This document shows, piece after piece, positions 7,405 to 14,424 of a stretch of DNA of 16,234 bases. This DNA is from Clostridiaceae bacterium (GTDB lineage Bacteria > Bacillota > Clostridia > Oscillospirales > Acutalibacteraceae), in assembly GCA_016281115.1 (NCBI GenBank), contig JAEEHZ010000163.1, forward strand, positions 1 through 16,234, read 5' to 3'. Every line of letters starts with the position of its first letter. The stretch's first letter is position 1. The notes beneath the pieces were generated by a model that was given only the letters and a program-made list of their open reading frames with translations, was not told the DNA's origin and made no database searches. Made by a program: the position numbers and the translations under genes.

Positions 7405-8628
7405 TTATATTTTTAAATATTTAACAAGTTCGTTCATATCCGGGGCTATGTTGAGCGGTTCGCCTGCCGCTTTAATGGCGTTTGCAACGTCTTTGAGTCC
7501 GTTGCCCGTAACAACAGTGCAAACCGTTGCGCTTGCCGGGATAAGCCCGTCTCTTACAGCCTTGCGTACGCCTGCTGTTCCTGCAGAGCCCGCAGGCTCG
7601 CCGAACACTCCGCAGGTTCTGCCTACAAGGCGCATTGTGTCGAGTATTTCTTCGTCTGTTACATTTACGGCTATACCGTTTGATTCTCTTATGGCGTTAA
7701 GCGCCTTATCTGCGTTTCTCGGAACGCCTACCGCTATGCTGTCGGCAATGGTGTTTTCTTCCATATGCTCCAATGGCTTATTCTCCGCAAAAGCTTTGTT
7801 TATGGGATAGCATCCCGTAGACTGAACGCTTATAAGACGGGGGAGTCTGTCTATCGCGCCGATAGCATACAGATCTTTAAAGCCTTTCCACGCGCCTGCG
7901 ATAGTGCAACCGTCACCAACTGAAATAGCTACATATTCGGGCATTTTAAAATCAAACTGCTCGGCTATTTCAAGCGCAACTGTCTTTTTACCTTCCATAA
8001 GATACGGGTTTATCGCGGCGTTGCGGTTGTACCAGTGCCAGCGGTCTATTGCCTCTGCGGAAAGGCGGAATGTGTCTTCATAAGAGCCTTTAACAGTGAT
8101 AACGTTCGCGCCGAATATCATAAGCTGGGCTACTTTACCCTTGGGAGCTCTGTCGGGAACAAATATGTAAGTTTTAAACCCTGCCGCTGCGCTGTTGCCG
8201 GCAAGAGATGAAGCCGCATTGCCTGTTGATGAACACGCTATGGTGTCAACGCCTGCCTCCGCCGCTTTTACAACAGCCATAGAGGACGCACGGTCTTTAA
8301 GGCTTGCGGTGGGGTTTATGCCGTCGTCTTTTACCCAAATGTTTTCAAGCCCTATCGCTTCTGCCAAGCGGTCAGCCTTATACATCGGCGACCAGCCAAC
8401 TCTCAGTTTTTTGATTTTTGCTTCGCCCGTTACAGGCAAAAGCTCCTCATATCTCCACATGGATAGCTCACGGCTTGCAAGCTTTTCTTTGGTGAAATTT
8501 CTTTTGATATATGCATAGTCATACTTGATATCAAGAAGACCTCCGCATTTCGGGCAGGTGGTTATACCGGGTGTTGCCTCATGTTCCGCGCCGCATTTTA
8601 TACATACGGCAGAAATTACGTTTTTCAT
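7405..8628 (-). CDS. Threonine-synthase-like PLP enzyme with N-terminal zinc ribbon
   Basis: This fold-type II PLP enzyme has 407 residues from the preferred start. It opens with a zinc-ribbon (C9, C12, C25, C28), followed by the threonine-synthase/dehydratase core: NPTASLKDRA with the Schiff-base lysine K111, SSTGN (133-137) contacting the substrate carboxylate, and a GDGCTIAG loop holding the PLP phosphate. By homology it catalyses beta,gamma-replacement on O-phosphohomoserine, but no homoserine dehydrogenase or kinase gene is near and it sits inside the purine cluster. A beta-elimination or replacement step on a diaminopropionate-like intermediate is a reasonable alternative, unproven. The start is ATG at 8628: GAGGAG (8643-8638) is nine bases away, against three for the ATG at 8634. 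It shares its operon with ssnA and ygfK. Confidence 0.85.
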   Translation of the reverse strand: MKNVISAVCIKCGAEHEATPGITTCPKCGGLLDIKYDYAYIKRNFTKEKLASRELSMWRYEELLPVTGEAKIKKLRVGWSPMYKADRLAEAIGLENIWVKDDGINPTASLKDRASSMAVVKAAEAGVDTIACSSTGNAASSLAGNSAAAGFKTYIFVPDRAPKGKVAQLMIFGANVITVKGSYEDTFRLSAEAIDRWHWYNRNAAINPYLMEGKKTVALEIAEQFDFKMPEYVAISVGDGCTIAGAWKGFKDLYAIGAIDRLPRLISVQSTGCYPINKAFAENKPLEHMEENTIADSIAVGVPRNADKALNAIRESNGIAVNVTDEEILDTMRLVGRTCGVFGEPAGSAGTAGVRKAVRDGLIPASATVCTVVTGNGLKDVANAIKAAGEPLNIAPDMNELVKYLKI

Positions 8629-8637
8629 CTGCATCTA

Positions 8638-8643
8638 CTCCTC
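8638..8643 (-). promoter_or_regulatory. Shine-Dalgarno deciding the start of the threonine-synthase-like gene
   Basis: GAGGAG on the minus strand lies nine bases before the ATG at 8628 and only three before the ATG at 8634. The downstream ATG is therefore the likelier start, shortening the protein by two residues. Confidence 0.65.
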
Positions 8644-8730
8644 TTTGTCTGATATATATTAGGTGTTCTTGTTTAAATCGGCACAATAAAGCTTTGCAAA
8701 CTTAAATAAAAACATCTGTTTACTAAAACT

Positions 8731-8758
8731 GTGGGCAGGGGGCAAAACCCCCGCCCAC
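8731..8758 (-). terminator. Hairpin between the PLP-lyase and threonine-synthase-like genes
   Basis: Arms 8731-8742 and 8748-8758 form an 11-bp, very GC-rich stem with one bulged A and a 5-base loop. On the minus strand it lies 17 bases after the PLP-lyase stop and is followed by AGTTTTAGT, a short T-run. This is an intrinsic terminator or attenuator inside the arm. Partial read-through would give more lyase than threonine-synthase-like/SsnA/YgfK transcript. No strong internal promoter was seen in 8644-8730. Confidence 0.65.
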
Positions 8759-8775
8759 TGAATGTAAACGGTTGA

Positions 8776-10257
8776 TTAAAGATTTTTGAGCAAACCTGTG
8801 CGCTCGTTAAATTCATTGATAAGAGCGTCAACCTCGGGAGCTTGTTTATGAACGCTGCCCCAAGTTTTATCAAAATCATACCACTGGTCGTTGAGTTCCT
8901 CAACATCTCTGCCTTGCTGCTCAACCCAAGTGTAATACTTAAGATTGTGTATTCTCTTGCGTGTTGCGTATGTAAGCTCTTCCATATTGTCGGTTCTGAT
9001 GCCCTGGAGATGGAGGTTGAAGTCAACTGCTGCCATCTTGTCGGTGTATTCGCCGTCAGCTTCTCTGAGTTCTGCAACTCTTGAGGTGTACATTTCCGAG
9101 CTGTCAGTGAGAACTGTTGCAACAACATCGTTTTCTGTAAGCTCGAGATATTTTGCCATTTTGATGGAGCTCATCATATTTGCAATGCCCGAGATGCCGA
9201 ACAATGCGAGATTCTCGATTGTCTGTAAATCTACGCCACACTCTTTCGCAAGGTACTCACGTCCCTTGGGCTCGTTGAACAGTCTGAGTATCTTTTGGCT
9301 GTCTTCATCGTCTATTGCGAATATCATATCCGTGTTCTTAACATTGTGTATCCACGGAATATGCTTGTCGCCGATACCCTCTATGCGGTGACCGCCGAAG
9401 CCGTTGTTAAGAAGTGTGGGACACTGCAAAGCCTCGCCAACGCCTATCTTGATGTGCGGGAATTTCTCTTTGAGGTAGTCTCCGCTTGCGGTTGTGCCTG
9501 CGCTGCCCGATGTGAAGCAAGCGCCTGCAAAATTGATTTTTTCATTTCCGTTTGCGAAGTCATTGAACGCTTCTTCTATAGCGTGACCTGTAACCTCATA
9601 GTGCCAGAGGTGGTTGCCCATTTCTTCAAACTGGTTAAATATCATACAGTCGTCGCGTGTTCTGCGGAGTTCCCAAGTTTTGTCGAATATCTCTTTAACA
9701 TTGCTCTCACAGCCGGGAGTTGCGATAACCTCTCCTGCTATCTTAGAAAGCCAGTCAAAGCGCTCGCGGCTCATATCTGCGGGCAAAATAGCTATAGAGT
9801 GACATGAAAGCAGCTTAGAGTTAAAAGCGCCGCCGCGGCAATAGTTACCTGTTGAAGGCCATACTGCTTTGTGATAGTCAGAGTCAAACTGACCTGTTAC
9901 AAGGCGCGGAACGAGGCATCCGAAAGACGCGCCAACCTTGTGGCAACCTGTGGGGAAGTATTTTCCTACCATGCAAATTATCTTCGCGTCTACGCCTGTT
10001 AATGATTTTGGTAAAACTATGTAATTCGGTTTGCCGAACAATCCGCCGGATTCTTTGGGCTCGTTTTTCCATGTAACACGGAACAGGTTGAGGGGGTTTA
10101 TGTCCCACAAGCCAACATTTTTGAGCTTTTCACGGATCTTTTCGGGGATCTTGTTCGGGTCTTTCATTTGCTCGAAAGTGGGGATTATGATGTTGTGTTC
10201 TTTGGCTCTTCTTATGTTGTGTTCAAGAGCCTGTTCGTTTTTGTGCAAGTCTATCAT
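8776..10257 (-). CDS. PLP-dependent lyase of cysteine-synthase/diaminopropionate ammonia-lyase fold
   Basis: This is a 493-residue cytoplasmic fold-type II PLP enzyme. TGCHKVGAS carries the likely Schiff-base lysine K107, PSTGNYCRGG (134-143) is the carboxylate-binding loop, and GSAGTT (251-256) is the PLP-phosphate loop. It is about 90 residues longer than E. coli YgeX (2,3-diaminopropionate ammonia-lyase), with a longer N-terminus and C-terminus. Being the first gene of an arm that also carries ssnA and ygfK, and divergent from ygeY and ygeW, it takes the place YgeX has in related clusters. An elimination releasing ammonia and a 2-keto acid is therefore the best guess. The substrate is not known. 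It has its own promoter (10363-10391), AAAGGAG at 10273-10267, and a hairpin after its stop. Confidence 0.8.
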   Translation of the reverse strand: MIDLHKNEQALEHNIRRAKEHNIIIPTFEQMKDPNKIPEKIREKLKNVGLWDINPLNLFRVTWKNEPKESGGLFGKPNYIVLPKSLTGVDAKIICMVGKYFPTGCHKVGASFGCLVPRLVTGQFDSDYHKAVWPSTGNYCRGGAFNSKLLSCHSIAILPADMSRERFDWLSKIAGEVIATPGCESNVKEIFDKTWELRRTRDDCMIFNQFEEMGNHLWHYEVTGHAIEEAFNDFANGNEKINFAGACFTSGSAGTTASGDYLKEKFPHIKIGVGEALQCPTLLNNGFGGHRIEGIGDKHIPWIHNVKNTDMIFAIDDEDSQKILRLFNEPKGREYLAKECGVDLQTIENLALFGISGIANMMSSIKMAKYLELTENDVVATVLTDSSEMYTSRVAELREADGEYTDKMAAVDFNLHLQGIRTDNMEELTYATRKRIHNLKYYTWVEQQGRDVEELNDQWYDFDKTWGSVHKQAPEVDALINEFNERTGLLKNL

Positions 10258-10362
10258 TGCTATCTACTCCTTTAAGAATGTATTTATGAACAACTTTGAT
10301 ATTTGTGCAAAATTGCCCTAAAAAGATCAAGCACTTACATCAACTTCTATTCACACAATACA

Positions 10363-10391
10363 ATACTATCAAAATTTTTGCTTTTTGTAAA
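10363..10391 (-). promoter_or_regulatory. Promoter of the PLP-lyase/ssnA/ygfK arm
   Basis: On the minus strand TTTACA (10391-10386) and TAGTAT (10368-10363) are separated by 17 bases. The predicted start is near 10356, about 100 bases upstream of the ATG at 10257. It is one mismatch from consensus in the -35 box and two in the -10 box. Confidence 0.6.
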
Positions 10392-10431
10392 TAGTTGTAG
10401 AAAAAAATTAGAAAAAAATATTGAATTTCTA

Positions 10432-10459
10432 TTGATTTGTAACTAAATTATGGTATTAT
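10432..10459 (+). promoter_or_regulatory. Promoter of the ygeY/ygeW arm
   Basis: TTGATT (10432-10437) and TATTAT (10454-10459) are 16 bases apart. A TGG immediately before the -10 box makes it an extended -10 promoter. The start would be near 10466, with a leader of about 50 bases before the ygeY ATG. Confidence 0.6.
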
Positions 10460-10514
10460 ATTATAGTGATATTGTGTCTGCAATATTTTAAATTATTTTT
10501 GGAGGTTTGAGATT

Positions 10515-11828
10515 ATGGATTTTGAGGCTATAAGAAAAGCAGCCGAAGGTTACAGAGAAGATATGACAAAATTCTTGCGTGACCTTATTGCAATTCCGTC
10601 TGAGAGCTGTGAAGAAGGCGGAGTTATCAAAAGAACTATTGAAGAAATGAACAAATTGGGTTTTGACAAAGCAGAGATCGACCCCGAGGGCAACGCTCTG
10701 GGATATATGGGACACGGAGAAAGAATTATTGCTTTCGACGGTCATATAGATACCGTTGGTATCGGTAACATAAACAACTGGGAATTTGATCCTTATAAAG
10801 GTTATGAAACAGAAGACATAATTGCGGGACGCGGCGGCTCCGACCAAGAGGGCGGCGTTGTTTCAGCTGTTTACGGCGCAAAGATAATGAAAGACTTAAA
10901 CCTTATCCCCGACGATATTACCGTTTTGGTAACGGCTACCGTTCAGGAAGAGGATTGTGACGGCCTTTGCTGGCAGTACATACATCTTGAAGACGGCATT
11001 ACACCTGAGTTTGTTGTTTCCACAGAGCCGACAGACGGCGGCATTTATCGCGGTCACCGCGGACGTATGGAGATTCGTGTAGACGTAAGAGGAATCTCTT
11101 GCCACGGCTCTGCTCCCGAAAGAGGCGAAAACGCCATCTATAAAATGGCAGATATATTGAAGGATGTTCAGGCACTCAACGAAAACGACTGTGAAGACGG
11201 CACTGAGATAAAAGGTCTTGTTAAGATGCTCGACCCCAAATTCAATACTGAGTGGGAAGACGCGCGTTTCCTCGGCAGAGGTACCGTTACAACTTCTCAG
11301 ATATTCTATACATCGCCTTCACGCTGCGCTGTTGCCGACAGCTGCGCTATTTCGCTTGACCGCCGTATGACAGCGGGCGAAACATGGGAAAGCTGCCTTG
11401 ATGAAATAAGAGCATTACCTTCGGTTAAAAAATACGGCGCTGTTGTTTCTATGTATAAGTATGACCGTCCCGCATGGACAGGTCTTAAGTACGAGACAGA
11501 GTGCTATTTCCCCACTTGGATAAACAAAGAGAGCGCACCTCATGTTCAGGCTCTTTACGAAGCTCACAAAAACCTCTATGGCGAAAACAGACTTTGGGTT
11601 GACGATACCGCAAAAGCAAAGAGAGAGGGCAGACCGCTTATCGACAAGTGGACATTCTCAACAAACGGCGTTTCCATTCAGGGACGTTACGGCATACCCT
11701 GCGTAGGCTTCGGACCCGGTGCGGAGTCTCAGGCTCACGCTCCCAACGAGATAACATGGAAAGACGACCTTGTAAGATGTGCCGCTGTATATGCAGCAGT
11801 ACCTATGCTCTACAAGGGAAATAAATAA
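10515..11828 (+). CDS. ygeY: YgeY-type M20-family metallohydrolase
   Basis: This 437-residue M20/ArgE/DapE-type zinc hydrolase aligns with YgeY over its full length. The metal and catalytic set is complete: GHIDT with H77 and catalytic D79, GGSDQEGG with D110, QEED with catalytic E145 and metal-binding E146, E171 in STEPTD, and H408 in QAHAPNE. HRGRMEIRVDVRGISCHGSA marks the lid/dimerisation domain boundary. M20 enzymes cleave amide bonds of N-acyl or N-carbamoyl amino acids. In the purine cluster YgeY is thought to hydrolyse an acyclic ureido intermediate; the substrate is inferred. The ATG follows GGAGG (10501-10505) by nine bases. It is first in the plus arm, directly upstream of ygeW. Confidence 0.92.
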   Translation: MDFEAIRKAAEGYREDMTKFLRDLIAIPSESCEEGGVIKRTIEEMNKLGFDKAEIDPEGNALGYMGHGERIIAFDGHIDTVGIGNINNWEFDPYKGYETEDIIAGRGGSDQEGGVVSAVYGAKIMKDLNLIPDDITVLVTATVQEEDCDGLCWQYIHLEDGITPEFVVSTEPTDGGIYRGHRGRMEIRVDVRGISCHGSAPERGENAIYKMADILKDVQALNENDCEDGTEIKGLVKMLDPKFNTEWEDARFLGRGTVTTSQIFYTSPSRCAVADSCAISLDRRMTAGETWESCLDEIRALPSVKKYGAVVSMYKYDRPAWTGLKYETECYFPTWINKESAPHVQALYEAHKNLYGENRLWVDDTAKAKREGRPLIDKWTFSTNGVSIQGRYGIPCVGFGPGAESQAHAPNEITWKDDLVRCAAVYAAVPMLYKGNK

Positions 11829-11844
11829 TAAGGATAAATAACGG

Positions 11845-11850
11845 AAAGGA
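11845..11850 (+). promoter_or_regulatory. Shine-Dalgarno deciding the ygeW start
   Basis: AAAGGA lies one base before the ATG at 11852 and ten bases before the in-frame ATG at 11861. Only the second spacing allows normal initiation. Confidence 0.65.
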
Positions 11851-11860
11851 AATGATAACA

Positions 11861-13060
11861 ATGTGCTTACAGGATTTTATTGACAGACTTAACAAATTAA
11901 ACTTTAAAGAAATGTACAACAACGACTTTTTCCTTACATGGGAAAAGACAGACGACGAGCTTGAAGCAGTGTTCACAGTTGCCGACGCACTCAGATATAT
12001 GAGAGAGAACAATATCTCTACAAAGATATTTGAGAGCGGTTTGGGTATCTCTCTTTTCAGAGATAACTCAACACGCACACGCTTCAGCTTTGCCTCTGCC
12101 TGCAACCTCTTAGGCTTAGAGGTTCAGGACCTTGACGAGGGCAAATCTCAGATAGCTCACGGCGAAACCGTAAGAGAAACAGCCAATATGATAAGCTTTA
12201 TGGCTGACGTTATAGGTATCCGCGACGATATGTATATCGGCAAGGGCAACAAATATATGCACGATGTTTCAGACGCTGTTACCCAGGGAAACAAAGACGG
12301 CGTTTTGGAGCAGCGCCCCACACTTGTTAACTTGCAGTGCGATATAGACCATCCCACACAATGTATGGCAGATATGCTTCATATGATACATTATTTCGGC
12401 GGCAAAGAGAACTTGAAGGGCAAAAAGGTTGCTATGACATGGGCTTATTCTCCGTCTTACGGCAAACCTCTTTCTGTTCCGCAAGGCGTTGTAGGTCTCT
12501 TTACACGTATGGGTATGGACGTTGTGCTTGCTCATCCGGACGGATACGACATTATGCCCGAGGTTGAAGAAGTGGGCAAAAAGAACGCTGAAATAGGCGG
12601 CGGCAGCTTTACAAAGGTAAACAGTATGGCAGAAGCATTCAAAGACGCTGATGTAGTTTATCCCAAGAGCTGGGCTCCCTTTGCGGCTATGGAAAAGCGT
12701 ACCGACCTTTACGGCAAGGGCGACTTAGAGGGTATTAAGGCACTTGAAAAAGAGCTTCTCGCGCAAAACGCAGAGCATATGGATTGGGAATGCACAGAAG
12801 AGCTTATGGCAACAACTAAAGACGGCAAGGCACTTTATTTGCATTGCCTGCCTGCCGACATTACAGATGTTAGCTGTGAGCACGGCGAGGTTGCCGCAAG
12901 TGTATTTGACAGATACAGAGATCCGCTTTACAAGCAGGCAAGCTATAAGCCTTATATAATTGCGGCTATGATATTCCTCGCAAAATGCAAAAACCCGCAG
13001 GAGACGCTTAAAAAGCTTGAGCAAAGAGCAACTGAAAGACATTTTAATTTAGAGAAATAA
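11861..13060 (+). CDS. ygeW: YgeW-type knotted carbamoyltransferase
   Basis: This aspartate/ornithine carbamoyltransferase-superfamily enzyme has 399 residues from the preferred start (E. coli YgeW has 396) and matches YgeW almost motif for motif. The carbamoyl-phosphate loop FRDNSTRTRFS has STRTR at 70-74; DEGKSQIAHGET, CDIDHPTQ and TWAYSPSYGKPLSVPQG follow; HCLPADI starts at 328. In this cluster the enzyme is expected to run in the phosphorolytic direction, releasing carbamoyl phosphate from a carbamoylated (ureido) catabolite for the kinase encoded next. Start choice: ATG at 11861 has AAAGGA ten bases upstream, while the in-frame ATG at 11852 leaves one base. The gap to ygeY is 32 bases, so the two are co-transcribed. 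The YgeW identity is confident; the true amino acceptor is not established. Confidence 0.93.
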   Translation: MCLQDFIDRLNKLNFKEMYNNDFFLTWEKTDDELEAVFTVADALRYMRENNISTKIFESGLGISLFRDNSTRTRFSFASACNLLGLEVQDLDEGKSQIAHGETVRETANMISFMADVIGIRDDMYIGKGNKYMHDVSDAVTQGNKDGVLEQRPTLVNLQCDIDHPTQCMADMLHMIHYFGGKENLKGKKVAMTWAYSPSYGKPLSVPQGVVGLFTRMGMDVVLAHPDGYDIMPEVEEVGKKNAEIGGGSFTKVNSMAEAFKDADVVYPKSWAPFAAMEKRTDLYGKGDLEGIKALEKELLAQNAEHMDWECTEELMATTKDGKALYLHCLPADITDVSCEHGEVAASVFDRYRDPLYKQASYKPYIIAAMIFLAKCKNPQETLKKLEQRATERHFNLEK

Positions 13061-13090
13061 TTGCTTTTTTAATGTAAATCTCCTACAAGT

Positions 13091-13134
13091 CTTTGCCTGC
13101 CGTGTGACGTAACTTATCGCACCGGCAGGCAAAG
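13091..13134. repeat. GC-rich hairpin after ygeW
   Basis: CTTTGCCTGCCG (13091-13102) pairs perfectly with CGGCAGGCAAAG (13123-13134) around 20 bases. The sequence after it is GCAAGTATAT, not a T-run, so it is a poor intrinsic terminator. It may stabilise the 3' end of the ygeY-ygeW message or reduce read-through. Confidence 0.6.
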
Positions 13135-13150
13135 GCAAGTATATCACTTA

Positions 13151-13178
13151 GTGAATAGTGAAAAGTGAATAGTGAATA
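13151..13178. repeat. Four tandem 7-bp repeats
   Basis: Units at 13151, 13158, 13165 and 13172 read GTGAATA, GTGAAAA, GTGAATA and GTGAATA; a partial fifth unit follows as GT. This simple-sequence array lies in the ygeW-carbamate kinase gap. Confidence 0.85.
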
Positions 13179-13369
13179 GTTGCGGTGGCTCGCAAAGCGA
13201 GCATTAAAAGGCTGCGCTACAACAGATTTTTCAGTGAACGAAAGCCAAAATTAGTATGTATGTCCCATACACCGGAACGTTACTGTTATTTATTTCTTAA
13301 AGCGAAATGCACACGCGTTCGTTTCAAGAAGTAAATAATAATATTTTTATATGATAGGAGTAAGAAAAG

Positions 13370-14305
13370 ATGTCAAAAAGAATTGTAATAGCTTTGGGCG
13401 GAAACGCTTTAGGTTCAACTCTTAATGAGCAAATGACAGCAGTAAAGGAAACTTCAAAGGCAATAGCAGACCTTATAGAAGCAGGTCACGAGGTAGTTGT
13501 CACACACGGTAACGGACCCCAGGTGGGTATGATCAACGAGGCAATGGGCGCACTGCACGATATAAAGCCGGAAAAATACGGCAATATGCCGCTGTCTGTT
13601 TGTGTTGCAATGAGCCAGGCTTATATAGGCTACGATCTGCAAAACGCGCTCAGAGAAGAGCTTGCAGGTAGAGGTATAAACAAGCCTGTTGCAACTGTTA
13701 TAACACAGGTAGTTGTTGATGAAAATGACAAGGGTTTCAAAAACCCGACAAAACCCATAGGCAGATATTTGTCCGATAAAGAGATAGCCGAGTGTAAAGA
13801 AGCAGGAATACCCATTATGGAGGACGCAGGAAGAGGCGTCAGAAAAGTTGTTGCTTCTCCGCACCCCACAGATATTGTTGAGATAGACGCCGTTAAAGCG
13901 CTGATAAAGGAAAATAATGTTGTTATCACCTGCGGCGGAGGCGGAATCCCCGTTATAAAGCAGGATAAGCACTACAAGGGCGTTCCCGCCGTAATAGACA
14001 AGGATTTTGCAAGCGCAGTGCTCGCTCAAAAGCTTGACGCCGATTCGCTTATCATTCTTACGGCAGTGGAAAAGGCTGCGATAAACTTCGGAAAGCCGAA
14101 CCAGCAAGACCTTGACAGTCTTACCATAGAACAAGCCGAGAAATACATAGACGAAGGGCATTTCGCAAAGGGAAGTATGCTTCCCAAAATTCAGGCGGCG
14201 CTTGAATTTGTTAAATCCGGCAGCGGAAAAACAGCTATAATCACCTTGCTTGAAAAGGCAAAGGCGGGCATAGAAGGAAAAACAGGAACAAGAATAATTA
14301 GCTGA
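13370..14305 (+). CDS. arcC: Carbamate kinase
   Basis: This 311-residue amino-acid-kinase-family enzyme interconverts carbamoyl phosphate plus ADP with carbamate plus ATP. Motifs: LGGNALG (9-15), THGNGPQVG (45-53), KPIGRYL (129-135), GRGVRKVVASP (154-164), CGGGGIPV (188-195), VIDKDFASAVLA (208-219) and TAVEKAAINFG (231-241). Length and motif order are those of ArcC/YqeA. No arginine deiminase gene is near; YgeW directly upstream is the probable source of carbamoyl phosphate, so this is the ATP-yielding step of the pathway. The ATG follows AGGAG (13356-13360) by nine bases. A 309-base gap with repeats separates it from ygeW, and guanine deaminase follows after 69 bases. Confidence 0.94.
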   Translation: MSKRIVIALGGNALGSTLNEQMTAVKETSKAIADLIEAGHEVVVTHGNGPQVGMINEAMGALHDIKPEKYGNMPLSVCVAMSQAYIGYDLQNALREELAGRGINKPVATVITQVVVDENDKGFKNPTKPIGRYLSDKEIAECKEAGIPIMEDAGRGVRKVVASPHPTDIVEIDAVKALIKENNVVITCGGGGIPVIKQDKHYKGVPAVIDKDFASAVLAQKLDADSLIILTAVEKAAINFGKPNQQDLDSLTIEQAEKYIDEGHFAKGSMLPKIQAALEFVKSGSGKTAIITLLEKAKAGIEGKTGTRIIS

Positions 14306-14337
14306 ACTTAACTTTATTTTATTGGGAAGGAAGACGG

Positions 14338-14424
14338 ATGGGCGCATATCTCGCCCGTTCGCGGACTGTATATTATGATAAAATGCTTAAAGGGCAATGT
14401 TATTTTTGCCGAAGAAAAAAATAA
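14338..14424 (+). CDS. Possible 28-residue leader ORF overlapping the guanine deaminase start
   Basis: An ATG at 14338 lies seven bases after a strong GGGAAGG (14324-14330). It opens a 28-codon frame (MGAYLARSRTVYYDKMLK...) that stops at 14422-14424, 47 bases inside guanine deaminase in another frame. The guanine deaminase ATG at 14375 itself has no Shine-Dalgarno. Translating this small frame could unfold the GGGCG/CGCCC stem (14340-14344 with 14352-14356) and affect initiation at 14375. No homology is recognised, so it may be a chance ORF. Confidence 0.25.
   Translation: MGAYLARSRTVYYDKMLKGQCYFCRRKK

Larger units (their letters stand above)
10258..10514. promoter_or_regulatory. Divergent control region between the two catabolic arms
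   Basis: These 257 bases separate the PLP-lyase (minus) from ygeY (plus) and hold one promoter in each direction. The octamer TATTGTGT occurs near both start points, pointing outward: plus strand 10470-10477, and minus strand 10360-10353. A perfect 6-bp inverted repeat ATATTG/CAATAT (10469-10474 and 10481-10486) falls just after the ygeY start site. The minus-strand leader is about 100 bases long; I see no known riboswitch fold in it, including the purine type. No regulator gene lies in the island. Confidence 0.55.
13061..13369. other. Intergenic region between ygeW and the carbamate kinase gene
   Basis: These 309 non-coding bases interrupt an otherwise tight operon. They hold a perfect 12-bp hairpin (13091-13134), four tandem heptamers (13151-13178), a small GCTCGC-AAA-GCGAGC stem (13188-13202), and an AT-rich stretch before the AGGAG site (13356-13360). 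No convincing promoter or ORF was found, though TTTCAA followed 17 bases later by TTTTAT, just before the AGGAG, could be a weak one. The mixture looks like an inserted intergenic repeat. Confidence 0.5.

Noticed and set aside
6841..7416. Plus-strand ORF of 191 codons
   Set aside because: Shadow of ssnA on the opposite strand; no ribosome site and Cys/Val/Tyr-rich translation.
8673..9128. Minus-strand ORF of 151 codons
   Set aside because: Same-strand frame shadow of the PLP-lyase C-terminus that continues through the hairpin; the lyase frame carries all the motifs.
10258..10514. Purine riboswitch in the leader of either arm
   Set aside because: I looked for the three-stem junction and paired-loop pattern of guanine/adenine aptamers and found none; only AT-rich sequence and short palindromes.
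13370..14305. Arginine deiminase pathway operon (arcABC)
   Set aside because: The transferase upstream is YgeW-like rather than ornithine carbamoyltransferase, and no arginine deiminase or arginine/ornithine antiporter gene is present.
13454..14347. Antisense ORF of 297 codons
   Set aside because: It lies entirely opposite the carbamate kinase gene and its composition (rich in Cys, Phe, Tyr) is that of a frame shadow.
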